DNA of 34,625 nucleotides from JBJXFY01 sp046155815 (lineage in GTDB: Bacteria > Verrucomicrobiota > Verrucomicrobiia > Limisphaerales > CAIMTB01): assembly GCA_046155815.1 (NCBI GenBank), contig JBJXFY010000293.1, positions 1 to 34,625 of the forward strand. The letters are read 5' to 3'. The first letter of the stretch is position 1. Every line of letters begins with the position of its first letter. Below, one piece after another: positions 24,346 to 32,459 of this stretch. The notes beneath the pieces are model-generated. The model was not told where the DNA came from. It made no database searches and saw only the letters and a program-made list of their open reading frames with translations. The position numbers and the translations under genes were made by a program.

Positions 24346-26772
24346 ATGAACCCACTCTTCTCCCGCCCCTTCACCACCTCGTGTTCCTTGGGCAGCGTGG
24401 CGTCGCTGGCTCTCCTGCTCTCCGCTCGCGCTCAGGAAGAAGCGCCCCCAACCGTCCTGCCGGGAGAAATGGAGGCCATTGTGGTGCGGGATGTGCCGCT
24501 GGACCTCGACATTCTCCCGACCGCGCGGCCGGTGGAGTCCGTCCTTGGCGACCAGCGGAGCGTCATCGAGACGCCCCGCTCCGTCACGCTGGTCACACGC
24601 GCCCAGATGGAAGCCCGGACCATCTCGCGGACCACCGACTTCCAGCAGCTTTCACCCGGAGTGTACACGCCGTCGCGCTACGGACTGGCCGGCGTGCCGG
24701 TTATCCGGGGCGACCTCGCGGAAATCTACTGGAACGGCCAGCGGACCATCTACAGCCGGAACTCCATCCTGCCCAGCTTCAATGGCGTCGAGGCGATGGA
24801 CATCGTCAAGGGACCAGGCTCCGCAGTATTCGGGCCACAGGGCCAGGGCCCCGGCGGGTACGTCAACTTTGTGAGCAAGGTACCGTATTTTGACCGCCTG
24901 CGAGGCGAGGTGCTGACCAAGTGGGGCACTGTCGTCCCGGGCGGCGAATCCTATTTCTCGCCGGAATGGACCTTGGACGTGGGCGGTCCAATCAATGAGG
25001 AGCTGGCCTTCCGCCTCTCATACCTTGGCCGCGAGGCGGAGGGCTACCACCGCAACGTTGAGGACAACACCCAGGACATCTTCGGCGCTCTGACCTGGCG
25101 GCCCAGCGATACCTTCACGCTGGACTGGAACGCCCAATTCTACACGTCGCGATTCAATGAGGTGATCGGCATCAACCGCGTGACCCAGGAACTCATTGAC
25201 GACCGCATCTACAACGCGGGACCGGTGCGCCGCAACGCCTTCGGGCAGCCCATCGAGGACGGCCCATTTTTTGGCATCCTGGAGACCGGCGACATCCGCA
25301 AGACCAAGATCTATCCCTACCAGACGATCAACGCGCCCTTCGACAGCGCCGCCGGGCACTTGTTCCGCTCCCAGCTGATTGCCACAGCCGATCTCTCCGA
25401 CCAGGCGAAGGTCATCAACCGCTCCTTCGGGGAGTTTCAGGAGACGAGGAAGCTCTCCGGCTACGGCTACACCGAGTGGGTGCCCGAAAACTGGATGGTC
25501 AACAACCGGACGGAGCTGCACCTTGACCTCGAGCCGAAGTTCGGATCGTGGCTGGTGCCGATCAAGCCGATCAGCGGCCTCGACCTGCGCTATTCCGAGT
25601 TGAAGTCCTACCAGGATTTCTCCACCGAACCGTTCTTCATCTACGACGTCACTCAGGATCCCAGCACGTTCTTCCTGCCAGGACTCCAGCCGGGCAAGAG
25701 CTTTGGCGGCGGCTACAACGTGCCGGGCGAGCCTGGCTACGGTGGCAATCCGTTCCCGTCCTCCGGCAACCAGGAGTCGCGCCTCACCCAGTTTGGCATG
25801 TTCACCCAGTGGGACATCGAGTTCCACGAGAAGTTCTCCGTCGTGGTGGGCGGGCGCGGCGACTACTTTCAGGCGGAAGCCAACAGTCCGGAATTTGTCG
25901 AACGGCCGGCCGGAGCCTTTTATGACGCCTCGGAGTCCGTACTCAATTCGTCGGTGTTCGTCTCCGGCATCTACAAGTGGACGGAGAGGATCTCGACCTA
26001 TGTCACCTACAACCTGGTGAACGCGGTGTCCGGCAGCGCCAACTTTGGCGGCGTGGACGCCACCGGCGGCTCGGCCGGGCTGGAGGACTCCCTCTCGACC
26101 GAAAGCGAGCTGATCGAGGCCGGCGCCAAGGCAAGCCTGCTGGATGCGAAGCTGTTTGTTGGTGCCGCCATTTTCCAGCAGACCCGTCTGGCGCCGGTGC
26201 TGCGAGGCGACCCGGTGGGCATCGAGACCCGCGGGGTCGAGCTGGAGGCGTTCTACCAGCCAGACCGCAACCTGAGCGCCAGCCTCAACTTCACGTTTCA
26301 GGACGCGGAGCAGGATGACTTCACCTACCAGCAGACTTTCAGCTACCTTGATGGTTACGAGACGGACTTCATCCAGGACGGCCAGCCGGGCACCGGAGTC
26401 GGAAGCCCGAATTTCAACAGCGCCAATGGGCGGCCACGCCCGACCGGCAAGATTCGCGCCGCGAGCGTGCCCCGTGTCCTGTTCAACGCCTACGTGTCCT
26501 ACCAGCTCGACAACGGTCTGGGGGCCGCCCTTTCTCCACAAGTGCAGGGTGAGCAATGGCAGAATCAGGAGGGCACGCTGGAGATTCCCGCCCAATTCGT
26601 GATCAACGCGTATCTGTTCTTCCGCAAGCCGAGGTGGGAGGTGCAGATTGGCTTCCTAAACATCACGGACGAACGGAACTGGAGCTCGATTGATCCGAGC
26701 TTCGCCGGCAACGACGTGATCTATCCCGAGCCGCCGTTCCGCATCAACGGACAGATCCGTTACCGCTTCTAG
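24346..26772 (+). CDS. TonB-dependent outer-membrane receptor (FhuE/FecA-like), second copy
   Basis: An 808-residue receptor. The signal peptide ends near SARAQ. A TonB-box-like stretch (EMEAIVVRDVP) follows, then the plug: SVIETPRSVTLVTRAQM, PVIRGDLAEIYWNGQRT, VEAMDIVKGPGSAVFGPQG and GGYVNFVSKVP. The barrel ends RINGQIRYRF with terminal Phe. It shares the arrangement and many plug motifs with the receptor at 7610-10033, but the barrels differ, so ligands may differ. It is followed after 3 bases by an ABC-type binding protein gene, suggesting that what it imports is passed straight to that binding protein. No specific ligand can be read from the sequence. Confidence 0.94.
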   Translation: MNPLFSRPFTTSCSLGSVASLALLLSARAQEEAPPTVLPGEMEAIVVRDVPLDLDILPTARPVESVLGDQRSVIETPRSVTLVTRAQMEARTISRTTDFQQLSPGVYTPSRYGLAGVPVIRGDLAEIYWNGQRTIYSRNSILPSFNGVEAMDIVKGPGSAVFGPQGQGPGGYVNFVSKVPYFDRLRGEVLTKWGTVVPGGESYFSPEWTLDVGGPINEELAFRLSYLGREAEGYHRNVEDNTQDIFGALTWRPSDTFTLDWNAQFYTSRFNEVIGINRVTQELIDDRIYNAGPVRRNAFGQPIEDGPFFGILETGDIRKTKIYPYQTINAPFDSAAGHLFRSQLIATADLSDQAKVINRSFGEFQETRKLSGYGYTEWVPENWMVNNRTELHLDLEPKFGSWLVPIKPISGLDLRYSELKSYQDFSTEPFFIYDVTQDPSTFFLPGLQPGKSFGGGYNVPGEPGYGGNPFPSSGNQESRLTQFGMFTQWDIEFHEKFSVVVGGRGDYFQAEANSPEFVERPAGAFYDASESVLNSSVFVSGIYKWTERISTYVTYNLVNAVSGSANFGGVDATGGSAGLEDSLSTESELIEAGAKASLLDAKLFVGAAIFQQTRLAPVLRGDPVGIETRGVELEAFYQPDRNLSASLNFTFQDAEQDDFTYQQTFSYLDGYETDFIQDGQPGTGVGSPNFNSANGRPRPTGKIRAASVPRVLFNAYVSYQLDNGLGAALSPQVQGEQWQNQEGTLEIPAQFVINAYLFFRKPRWEVQIGFLNITDERNWSSIDPSFAGNDVIYPEPPFRINGQIRYRF

Positions 26773-26775
26773 GCC

Positions 26776-27930
26776 GTGGCCAACCCGGGATTGCACTCGG
26801 ACCTTCGGACAGGGATTGCTGTCCTGCTGTCACTTTGGCCTCGTGATGAGGATCGGCGGCGCCGGCTGGCATGGCTGACGGTGCTGGCCCTCCTGACGGG
26901 CTGCTCCCCCTCTGACAGGGCCGCGGGCCAGGCGGAGAAGGAGCCTCAAGCCGTTGCCCAACGCCGTGTCCGCTTCATCCATGACTGGTACCCCGAACCG
27001 GAGCATGGTGGCTACTACTCCGCCAAGCTGGACGGCATCTGGGCGGAGCTGGGGCTGGATGTCGAGGTCGTTCCCGGCGGACCCAACGCGGAGATTGAGA
27101 AGCGGGTGGCCCTGGACCCCTTCGCCCTCGGCATCGTCCGCGGCGACGCGGTGTTTCTGGCCGTGGATCGCGGGCTTCCGGTGATCGCGATCAACAGCTA
27201 CTTCCAGCACGATCCCCAGGGAATCATGGTCCATGAGGACTCGCCGGTTCGAACCTTTGCCGACCTTGAAGGCCGCGAGGTCGCGGCGCAGGTCGGCTCG
27301 CCCTGGCTGCTGTACCTCGAGCGGAAGTACGGACTGCGCACCCTCCGCGTGCGTCCGGTGTCTGGCACGGTGGCCAACTTTGTCCGGGATACGAACTGGA
27401 TTCAGCAGGCCTATCCCACCAGCGAGCCCTATTACGCGCTGAAGGAAGGAGTACCCGCGCGGATGCTGCAACTGAGTGACAGCGGCTTTGACCCGTACCG
27501 CGTCATCATCGCCCACAAGGACCTCGTCAGGAATCATCCGGAACTCGTCGCCAAGTTCAGCATCGGGGCGTGGCGGGGCTGGCAGGAGTACTTCCGCGAA
27601 CCGCAGCCCGTCCATGACCATCTGCTGAAGATTTCACCGGTGATGGAAATGGGCGGGATGCGCTATAGCTACGTGAAGATGCGCGAACTGCGGCTGGTGG
27701 AGGGCAACCCGGCGGTGGGTGAGCACATGGGCGCTGTGTCGCTCGAACGTTGGGAGGCACTTGGAAGCCTGCTGGTTGAGTTGGGGCTGATCCGCCAAAA
27801 GCCGCCTTTGGAGGAGGCGGTGACGGACGCCTTCACTCCGGCGCGTCTCGGGGTGGGCGTGGTGCTGCCCCCGCCCTATTGGACGGATGCCCCGGTGCCC
27901 GGGGCGCGGAGCACCGGTCCGACACCGTGA
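26776..27930 (+). CDS. NMT1/THI5-type ABC substrate-binding lipoprotein, first copy
   Basis: A 384-residue binding protein. Its N-terminus has RRRRLAWLTVLALLTGC, a lipoprotein signal with the anchored Cys in TGC. The mature part starts with FIHDWYPEPEHGGYYSAKLD and VVPGGPNAEIEKR, the hallmark of NMT1/THI5-like (ThiY/RibY) proteins, then YFQHDPQGIMVH and TSEPYYALKEGVPARMLQLS. These bind flat heterocycles: thiamine pyrimidine, riboflavin, and, by genetic context in some bacteria, purines. The GTG start leaves a rather long N-terminal region (about 26 residues) before the basic stretch. It pairs with the ABC permease and ATPase at 16714-18317 and is a paralogue of the gene at 29309-30316. The end overlaps the deaminase start (GTGA). 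Confidence 0.9.
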   Translation: MANPGLHSDLRTGIAVLLSLWPRDEDRRRRLAWLTVLALLTGCSPSDRAAGQAEKEPQAVAQRRVRFIHDWYPEPEHGGYYSAKLDGIWAELGLDVEVVPGGPNAEIEKRVALDPFALGIVRGDAVFLAVDRGLPVIAINSYFQHDPQGIMVHEDSPVRTFADLEGREVAAQVGSPWLLYLERKYGLRTLRVRPVSGTVANFVRDTNWIQQAYPTSEPYYALKEGVPARMLQLSDSGFDPYRVIIAHKDLVRNHPELVAKFSIGAWRGWQEYFREPQPVHDHLLKISPVMEMGGMRYSYVKMRELRLVEGNPAVGEHMGAVSLERWEALGSLLVELGLIRQKPPLEEAVTDAFTPARLGVGVVLPPPYWTDAPVPGARSTGPTP

Positions 27931-29312
27931 GTTCAATTCCCCACCCCAGACCCCGCCGGCTGCTGGTCCGCCGTGTTGGCCGCCTCGTCACGATGGACGC
28001 GTCACGCCGCATCCTGCGCGATGCGTGGCTGCTGGCGGAGGATGGCGTGGTGCGCAGTCTTGGGGAGGGCCGGCCGGCTCACGCCGCGGGAGCGGAGGTG
28101 CTGGACGCGCGGGGAGGCATTGTCACGCCCGGGCTGATCAACACGCATCACCATATGTTCCAGAACCTGGCGCGCGCCTTTGCGCCCATCGCGAACCTGC
28201 CGCTGCTCCCGTGGCTGGCAGGGCACATGCCGCTCTGGCGGCGGTTCACACCGGAGGCGCTGTTCGTGGCGACGCAGGTGGCGTGCGTGGAGCTGATGCT
28301 GAGCGGCTGCACGCTCACCAGCGACCATCACTACCTGTTCCCCCGCGACGGAGGGGCGGAGATGCTGGACGCGGGGTTCGCCGCCGCGGCGGCGCTGGGC
28401 CTCCGCTACGTGGGCTGCCGCGGGTCCGTGAACGTGCCCAGCGACATCATGCCGGCGTGGTCGTGCCAGGACCTCGACACAATCCTCGCGGACTGCCAGC
28501 GGCTGCACGGCCGCTTCCACCAGTCCGGCCCAGACGCGATGGCGCAGCTCGCGGTCGCGCCCTGCACGGTGTTCGGCTGCTCGGCCGACCACTATCGTGA
28601 GTCCGCACGGCTGGCGCGGCACCTGAGAATCCGCCTGCACACGCACTGCGGGGAGACCATCGCGGAGAACGACGAAGCCCGGAGAAGCCTCGGGGCACGC
28701 CCGCTGCCTTACATGGCGGGGCTGGGCTGGGAAGGCGACGACGTGTGGCTGGCGCACGGCATCCACTTCTCCGACGCGGAGGTGCGCCGGCTCAACCGCA
28801 CGCGCACCGGCGTCGCGCACTGTCCGGTGTCCAACATGCGGCTTGGTTCGGGCGTGTGCCGCGTGAGCGACCTGAGGCGCGGCGGTTCGCCGGTGAGCCT
28901 GGGGGTGGACGGATCGGCGTCGAACGACTCCGGCCACCTGCTGGCCGAGGCGCGCGCCGCGTTGCTGCTGACACGCGTGACCCACGGCGCCGGGGCCATC
29001 ACGCCGGAGCAGGTGCTGGAAATGGCCACGCTGGAGGGCGCGCGCAATCTGGGCCGGGCGGGCGACCTGGGTTCGCTTGAGCCGGGCAAGCAGGCGGATT
29101 TCGCGGTGTTCCCCGGCGAAGACCTGTTCTCCAACGGCGCGCATGAACCGGTTCACGCGCTGGTCCTGTGCCACCCGCGCCAGGTGGACGCGCTCGTCGT
29201 GAAGGGCGAGGTGCGCGTGCGTGGCGGGCAGCCGGTCGGGGTGGACTTGCCGCGCCTGTTGGAACGCCACCGCCGGCTGGCACGGCGCCTGCATGAAGGG
29301 AAGACGGCATGA
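27927..29312 (+). CDS. 8-oxoguanine deaminase-like amidohydrolase (AtzB/TrzN group)
   Basis: A 461-residue amidohydrolase. Metal and catalytic motifs in order: GLINTHHHMFQNLAR (His74, His76), HTHCGETIAENDEARR, WLAHGIHFSD and LGVDGSASNDSGHLLAEARA, ending in LEPGKQADFAVF. VAHCPVSNMRLGSG and the VDGSASNDSG block are characteristic of the 8-oxoguanine deaminase/hydroxyatrazine hydrolase group. It would convert 8-oxoguanine to urate, or dechlorinate or deaminate a similar ring. The GTG start at 27927 overlaps the binding protein stop; an ATG 48 bases upstream lies inside that gene and is less likely. Flanked on both sides by binding proteins, it probably acts on their ligand. Confidence 0.9.
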   Translation: MSSIPHPRPRRLLVRRVGRLVTMDASRRILRDAWLLAEDGVVRSLGEGRPAHAAGAEVLDARGGIVTPGLINTHHHMFQNLARAFAPIANLPLLPWLAGHMPLWRRFTPEALFVATQVACVELMLSGCTLTSDHHYLFPRDGGAEMLDAGFAAAAALGLRYVGCRGSVNVPSDIMPAWSCQDLDTILADCQRLHGRFHQSGPDAMAQLAVAPCTVFGCSADHYRESARLARHLRIRLHTHCGETIAENDEARRSLGARPLPYMAGLGWEGDDVWLAHGIHFSDAEVRRLNRTRTGVAHCPVSNMRLGSGVCRVSDLRRGGSPVSLGVDGSASNDSGHLLAEARAALLLTRVTHGAGAITPEQVLEMATLEGARNLGRAGDLGSLEPGKQADFAVFPGEDLFSNGAHEPVHALVLCHPRQVDALVVKGEVRVRGGQPVGVDLPRLLERHRRLARRLHEGKTA

Positions 29313-30316
29313 CAGGCCGGCCGGCCAACGCTCCCATTTTCAACGTCCAGCGCAGCCTGCTGCTGCTGGCGCTGTTGTTTTTCGCCCAGTGCGAGCCGGT
29401 CGCGGCGCAGGGTCAGCCGCTGCTCAAGGTCAGGCTCATCACGGACTGGTATCCGCAGCCGGAGCATGGCGGCTTCTACCATGCGCTGCTGAAGGGCTGG
29501 TATCGTGAGGCGGGGCTGGAGGTGGAGATCGTTCCCGGCGGGCCAAACACCTTCGTCGTGCAGCGCGTGGCCACGGGGCAGGGCGAGTTCGGCCTGGGCA
29601 GCACGGACGACGTGCTGCTGGCGGTGGATCGGGGCATCCCACTGGTGGCGGTGGGCGCGACGATGCAGCACGACCCGCAGGGCATCATGGTGCATTCCGC
29701 GTCGCCGGTGCGCGGCTTCGCCGACCTTGAGGGGCGAACCGTCGCGGTCACGCCGGGAGCGGCATGGTTCAAGTACCTGGTGAGAAAGTACGGGATGAAG
29801 CAGGTCCGCGAGGTGGCGCACACGTTCAGCACGGCGGCGTTCGTGAAGGATCCGGAGTACATCCAGCAGTGCTTCATCACCAGCGAGCCGTACTTCGCGC
29901 AGCAGGCGGGTGTGCCGGCGCGGGTGCTGCTGATCAAGGATTCCGGGTACGCACCGTACCGGGTCTTCTTCACGCGGCGGGATTTCCTACGCGCGCAGCC
30001 GGAGGCGGTGCGGGCGTTCACGGCGGCGAGCCTCCGCGGCTGGGCAGCCTATCTCGACGATCCGGCGGAGGTCCATGCGGAGATCCGCCGGCGCAACCCG
30101 GAGCTGGACGCGGCGAAGATGGAGTTCAGCCTCGCGGCGCTGCGGCGGCACCGCTTCATCACGGGCGATCCGGAAGCCGGCGAGGCGGCGGGCCGCCTGA
30201 CGGAGGCCCGCTGGCAGTTCCAGCACGACACCCTGCGCGAACTCGGCGTGATCCGCGGGCGGTTCCCGGTGACCGAGGCGTTCACGCGGGACTTCCTGCC
30301 GCCGGAGGCCCGATGA
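29309..30316 (+). CDS. NMT1/THI5-type ABC substrate-binding protein, second copy
   Basis: A 335-residue paralogue of the protein at 26776-27930. It has a Sec signal (SLLLLALLFFAQCEPVAAQ); the Cys lies in FAQC, a poor lipobox, so it may be soluble in the periplasm. The mature part has LITDWYPQPEHGGFYHALLK, VPGGPNTFVVQRV, MQHDPQGIMVHSAS and FITSEPYFAQQAGVPARVL, closely matching the first copy. Differences around the pocket (GLGSTDDVLLAVDRG against GIVRGDAVFLAVDRG) hint at a different ligand. It overlaps the deaminase gene before it and the DUF2165 gene after it by 4 bases each (ATGA). Confidence 0.9.
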   Translation: MTGRPANAPIFNVQRSLLLLALLFFAQCEPVAAQGQPLLKVRLITDWYPQPEHGGFYHALLKGWYREAGLEVEIVPGGPNTFVVQRVATGQGEFGLGSTDDVLLAVDRGIPLVAVGATMQHDPQGIMVHSASPVRGFADLEGRTVAVTPGAAWFKYLVRKYGMKQVREVAHTFSTAAFVKDPEYIQQCFITSEPYFAQQAGVPARVLLIKDSGYAPYRVFFTRRDFLRAQPEAVRAFTAASLRGWAAYLDDPAEVHAEIRRRNPELDAAKMEFSLAALRRHRFITGDPEAGEAAGRLTEARWQFQHDTLRELGVIRGRFPVTEAFTRDFLPPEAR

Positions 30317-30831
30317 ACGAGCGCATCTCCAAGACCTTCCTCGTGGCCGCCGTCGCGGCCTTCATGGCGCTGGTGGTGGCGAACAACGTCACTGACTACG
30401 GCTCGAACTTCCAGTTCGTGCGCCATGTGCTGATGATGGACACCACCTTTCCCGGGAACCGCCTGCGCTGGCGGGCGCTTGAGGCGCCGTGGATTCATCA
30501 TGCGTTTTACGTTCTGATCATCGCCTGGGAGGCCGCCTCGGCGGTGCTGGCCGGCATGGCCGCCCGGCATCTTTGGCGCGCGCGGGCTGCGGCGGAAGGA
30601 GCGTGGGAGCAGGCGCGCCAGTTCGCGGCCGCCGCCCTCACCGTGAACCTGCTGCTCTGGTTTGGCGCCTTCCTGCTGGTGGGCGGCGAATGGTTCGTGA
30701 TGTGGCAGTCCGAAACGTGGAACGGCCAGGACTCGGCCTTCCGCATGTTCGCCGTGGTCGGCCTCATCCTCGTCTTCGTGCGTCTGCCGGAATCCCCACC
30801 GGCCCCGGCCCTTGTTCCGACCGACACCTGA
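30313..30831 (+). CDS. DUF2165 small integral membrane protein
   Basis: A 172-residue membrane protein with four hydrophobic segments and the DUF2165 look: KTFLVAAVAAFMALVVANNV, FVRHVLMMDTTFPGN, WIHHAFYVLIIAWEAASAVL and GGEWFVMWQSETWNGQDSAF. The family has no established function that I know of. It sits between a binding protein (ATGA overlap) and exbB (14-base gap), which suggests a role in the transport part of the locus, perhaps as an accessory membrane subunit. That is inference from position only. Confidence 0.82.
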   Translation: MNERISKTFLVAAVAAFMALVVANNVTDYGSNFQFVRHVLMMDTTFPGNRLRWRALEAPWIHHAFYVLIIAWEAASAVLAGMAARHLWRARAAAEGAWEQARQFAAAALTVNLLLWFGAFLLVGGEWFVMWQSETWNGQDSAFRMFAVVGLILVFVRLPESPPAPALVPTDT

Positions 30832-30845
30832 CCCGCGTTTTCACC

Positions 30846-31541
30846 ATGGCCAACATCGTCATCCAAACCTTCATCCAGGGCGGCCCGATCATGTGGCCGC
30901 TGCTCGTGACCTCCATCGTGGCCGTCGCCGTTGTCCTCGAACGCATCCTCTGGTGGAAGGACCTCAAGCGCCGGCGCGATCCGGAGCGCAAGGAGAAGAT
31001 CTTCGCCGCCCTGCGCCGCGGTGACCTCGCCGTGGCGTCCTCGCTGTCCCGCAGCTCTGAGGATCCCGCCATCCGCATGATCTGGCAGGGCCTGAACCAC
31101 GTGCATCTCAACGAATCGCTGCCCGGGGCCCTGCAGGTGGCGGCGGTCGAGGAGATCGAGCGCGCGGAGCGCTTCAATGCGGTGATGGATACCGTGATCA
31201 CGCTGGCCCCGCTGCTTGGCCTGCTTGGGACGGTCACGGGCATCATGCATTCGTTCAGCTTTGTGGGGAATGAGGAGCTCGCCGCCACCAAGGTCAGCGG
31301 CGGCATCGCCGAGGCGCTGATTGCGACGGCAGGCGGCCTGGGCATCGCCATTTTCGCGCTGATTCCCTACAACTATTTTCGGCGCCGGGTGGACCGCTTT
31401 CAGACCGAGCTCGAGACCGTGGCGACCAACGTCGAGGTGCTCTTCGAGCGGGCGCGCAAGAAGGGCATGGACCTCACGTTGCTCGCGCAGGAAGAAGAGC
31501 AGGCCGACGGAAACCCGGCCCTCGCGGCGACGGCGGCGTAA
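30846..31541 (+). CDS. exbB: ExbB/TolQ/MotA-family proton channel subunit
   Basis: A 231-residue inner-membrane protein with three membrane segments: N-terminal IMWPLLVTSIVAVAVVLERI, then after a cytoplasmic loop TLAPLLGLLGTVTGIMHSFS, and GIAEALIATAGGLGIAIFAL, the last two with the conserved Gly and Thr residues of the ExbB pore. It uses the proton gradient to energise TonB. The ATG at 30846 follows DUF2165 by 14 bases. ExbB rather than TolQ is chosen because exbD follows and TonB, not TolA, is encoded in the same locus. Confidence 0.92.
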   Translation: MANIVIQTFIQGGPIMWPLLVTSIVAVAVVLERILWWKDLKRRRDPERKEKIFAALRRGDLAVASSLSRSSEDPAIRMIWQGLNHVHLNESLPGALQVAAVEEIERAERFNAVMDTVITLAPLLGLLGTVTGIMHSFSFVGNEELAATKVSGGIAEALIATAGGLGIAIFALIPYNYFRRRVDRFQTELETVATNVEVLFERARKKGMDLTLLAQEEEQADGNPALAATAA

Positions 31542-31566
31542 ACCGGCCGAACCGATCACCCGCCCG

Positions 31567-31995
31567 ATGAAAATCCGCTCCCGCCGCAAGGACAACAAGG
31601 CGCGCATCGAGATCATCCCGCTGATTGACATCATGTTCTTCCTGCTCGCCTGCTTCATGCTTGTCAGCCTCAGCATGACCCAGCTGCGCAGCATCAAGGT
31701 GAACCTGCCCACCGCGGCGACCGCGGCCCCGGAACAAAAGCCCGACTTTTTCACCGTGTCCGTGGACAAGGCGGGGAAAATCTACTTCGACAAGGAGCCC
31801 GTGGACCGGCAGGGCCTGCTGGTGGAGCTGATGAAGGTGTACACCGCGGACACCAACGTGCGCGTGTTCATCAACGGAGACCGCGAGGCCGTGCTCGGGC
31901 CGGTGATCGACGTTCTGGACCGCGTGCGCTCGGTGGGCATCAGCAAGGTCGCCTTCCAGATCCACCGGGAGTCGCCCGCCGCCCTGCCGCCGTGA
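31567..31995 (+). CDS. exbD: ExbD-family energiser subunit
   Basis: A 142-residue protein with a short basic cytoplasmic end, one membrane segment (IIPLIDIMFFLLACFMLVSL) with the essential Asp at residue 21, equivalent to Asp25 of E. coli ExbD, and a periplasmic domain ending in VLDRVRSVGISKVAFQI. Together with ExbB and TonB it powers the outer-membrane receptors. Its end overlaps the RidA-like gene (GTGA). Confidence 0.93.
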   Translation: MKIRSRRKDNKARIEIIPLIDIMFFLLACFMLVSLSMTQLRSIKVNLPTAATAAPEQKPDFFTVSVDKAGKIYFDKEPVDRQGLLVELMKVYTADTNVRVFINGDREAVLGPVIDVLDRVRSVGISKVAFQIHRESPAALPP

Positions 31996-32459
31996 GCACG
32001 CCCGCCCAACGCCTCGCCGCCCTCGGCCTCGAGCTTCCCGCGCCGCCTCCCGCGGGGGGCAACTACCTGCCGTACCGACGAGCCGGGATACTGCTGCACC
32101 TGCCCGGCGTCATTCCAAGCTGGAATGGCGAGCTGCGCTGGCGGGGCACGCTGGGTGCCGGCCTGACCGTGCCGCAGGGCTATGAGGCCGCGAGGCTGTG
32201 CGCTCTGAACCTGCTGGCCTGCGCGCAGCTCGCGCTGGGCGACCTGGGTCGCATCCGCCAGATCGTGAGTGTCAACGGGTACGTGAACTGCGTGCCGGGC
32301 TTCGCTGACGCACCCAAGGTCGTCAACGGCGCGAGCGACCTGCTGGTCGAGGTTTTCGGCGAGGCCGGCCGGCACGTCCGCGCCGCCATCGGCGTGGCCG
32401 GCCTGCCGCAGAACGCCGCTGTTGAGGTGCAGCTGGTGGCCGAAGTGAACGAGACATGA
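31992..32459 (+). CDS. RidA/YjgF-like protein (YER057c/UK114 superfamily, long form)
   Basis: A 155-residue member of the RidA superfamily in its longer bacterial subgroup: VPQGYEAARLCALNLLACAQ, VNGYVNCVPGFADAPKVVNG, VEVFGEAGRHVRAAIGV and LPQNAAVEVQLVAEV. The conserved Arg of the imine/enamine-hydrolysing RidA proteins is present (HVRAAIG), as is the Glu in VEVQ. Such proteins hydrolyse reactive imines or, in RutC-like cases, help break down pyrimidine-ring products. GTG start overlapping exbD, and its stop overlaps the formamidase-like gene. Confidence 0.9.
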   Translation: MSTPAQRLAALGLELPAPPPAGGNYLPYRRAGILLHLPGVIPSWNGELRWRGTLGAGLTVPQGYEAARLCALNLLACAQLALGDLGRIRQIVSVNGYVNCVPGFADAPKVVNGASDLLVEVFGEAGRHVRAAIGVAGLPQNAAVEVQLVAEVNET

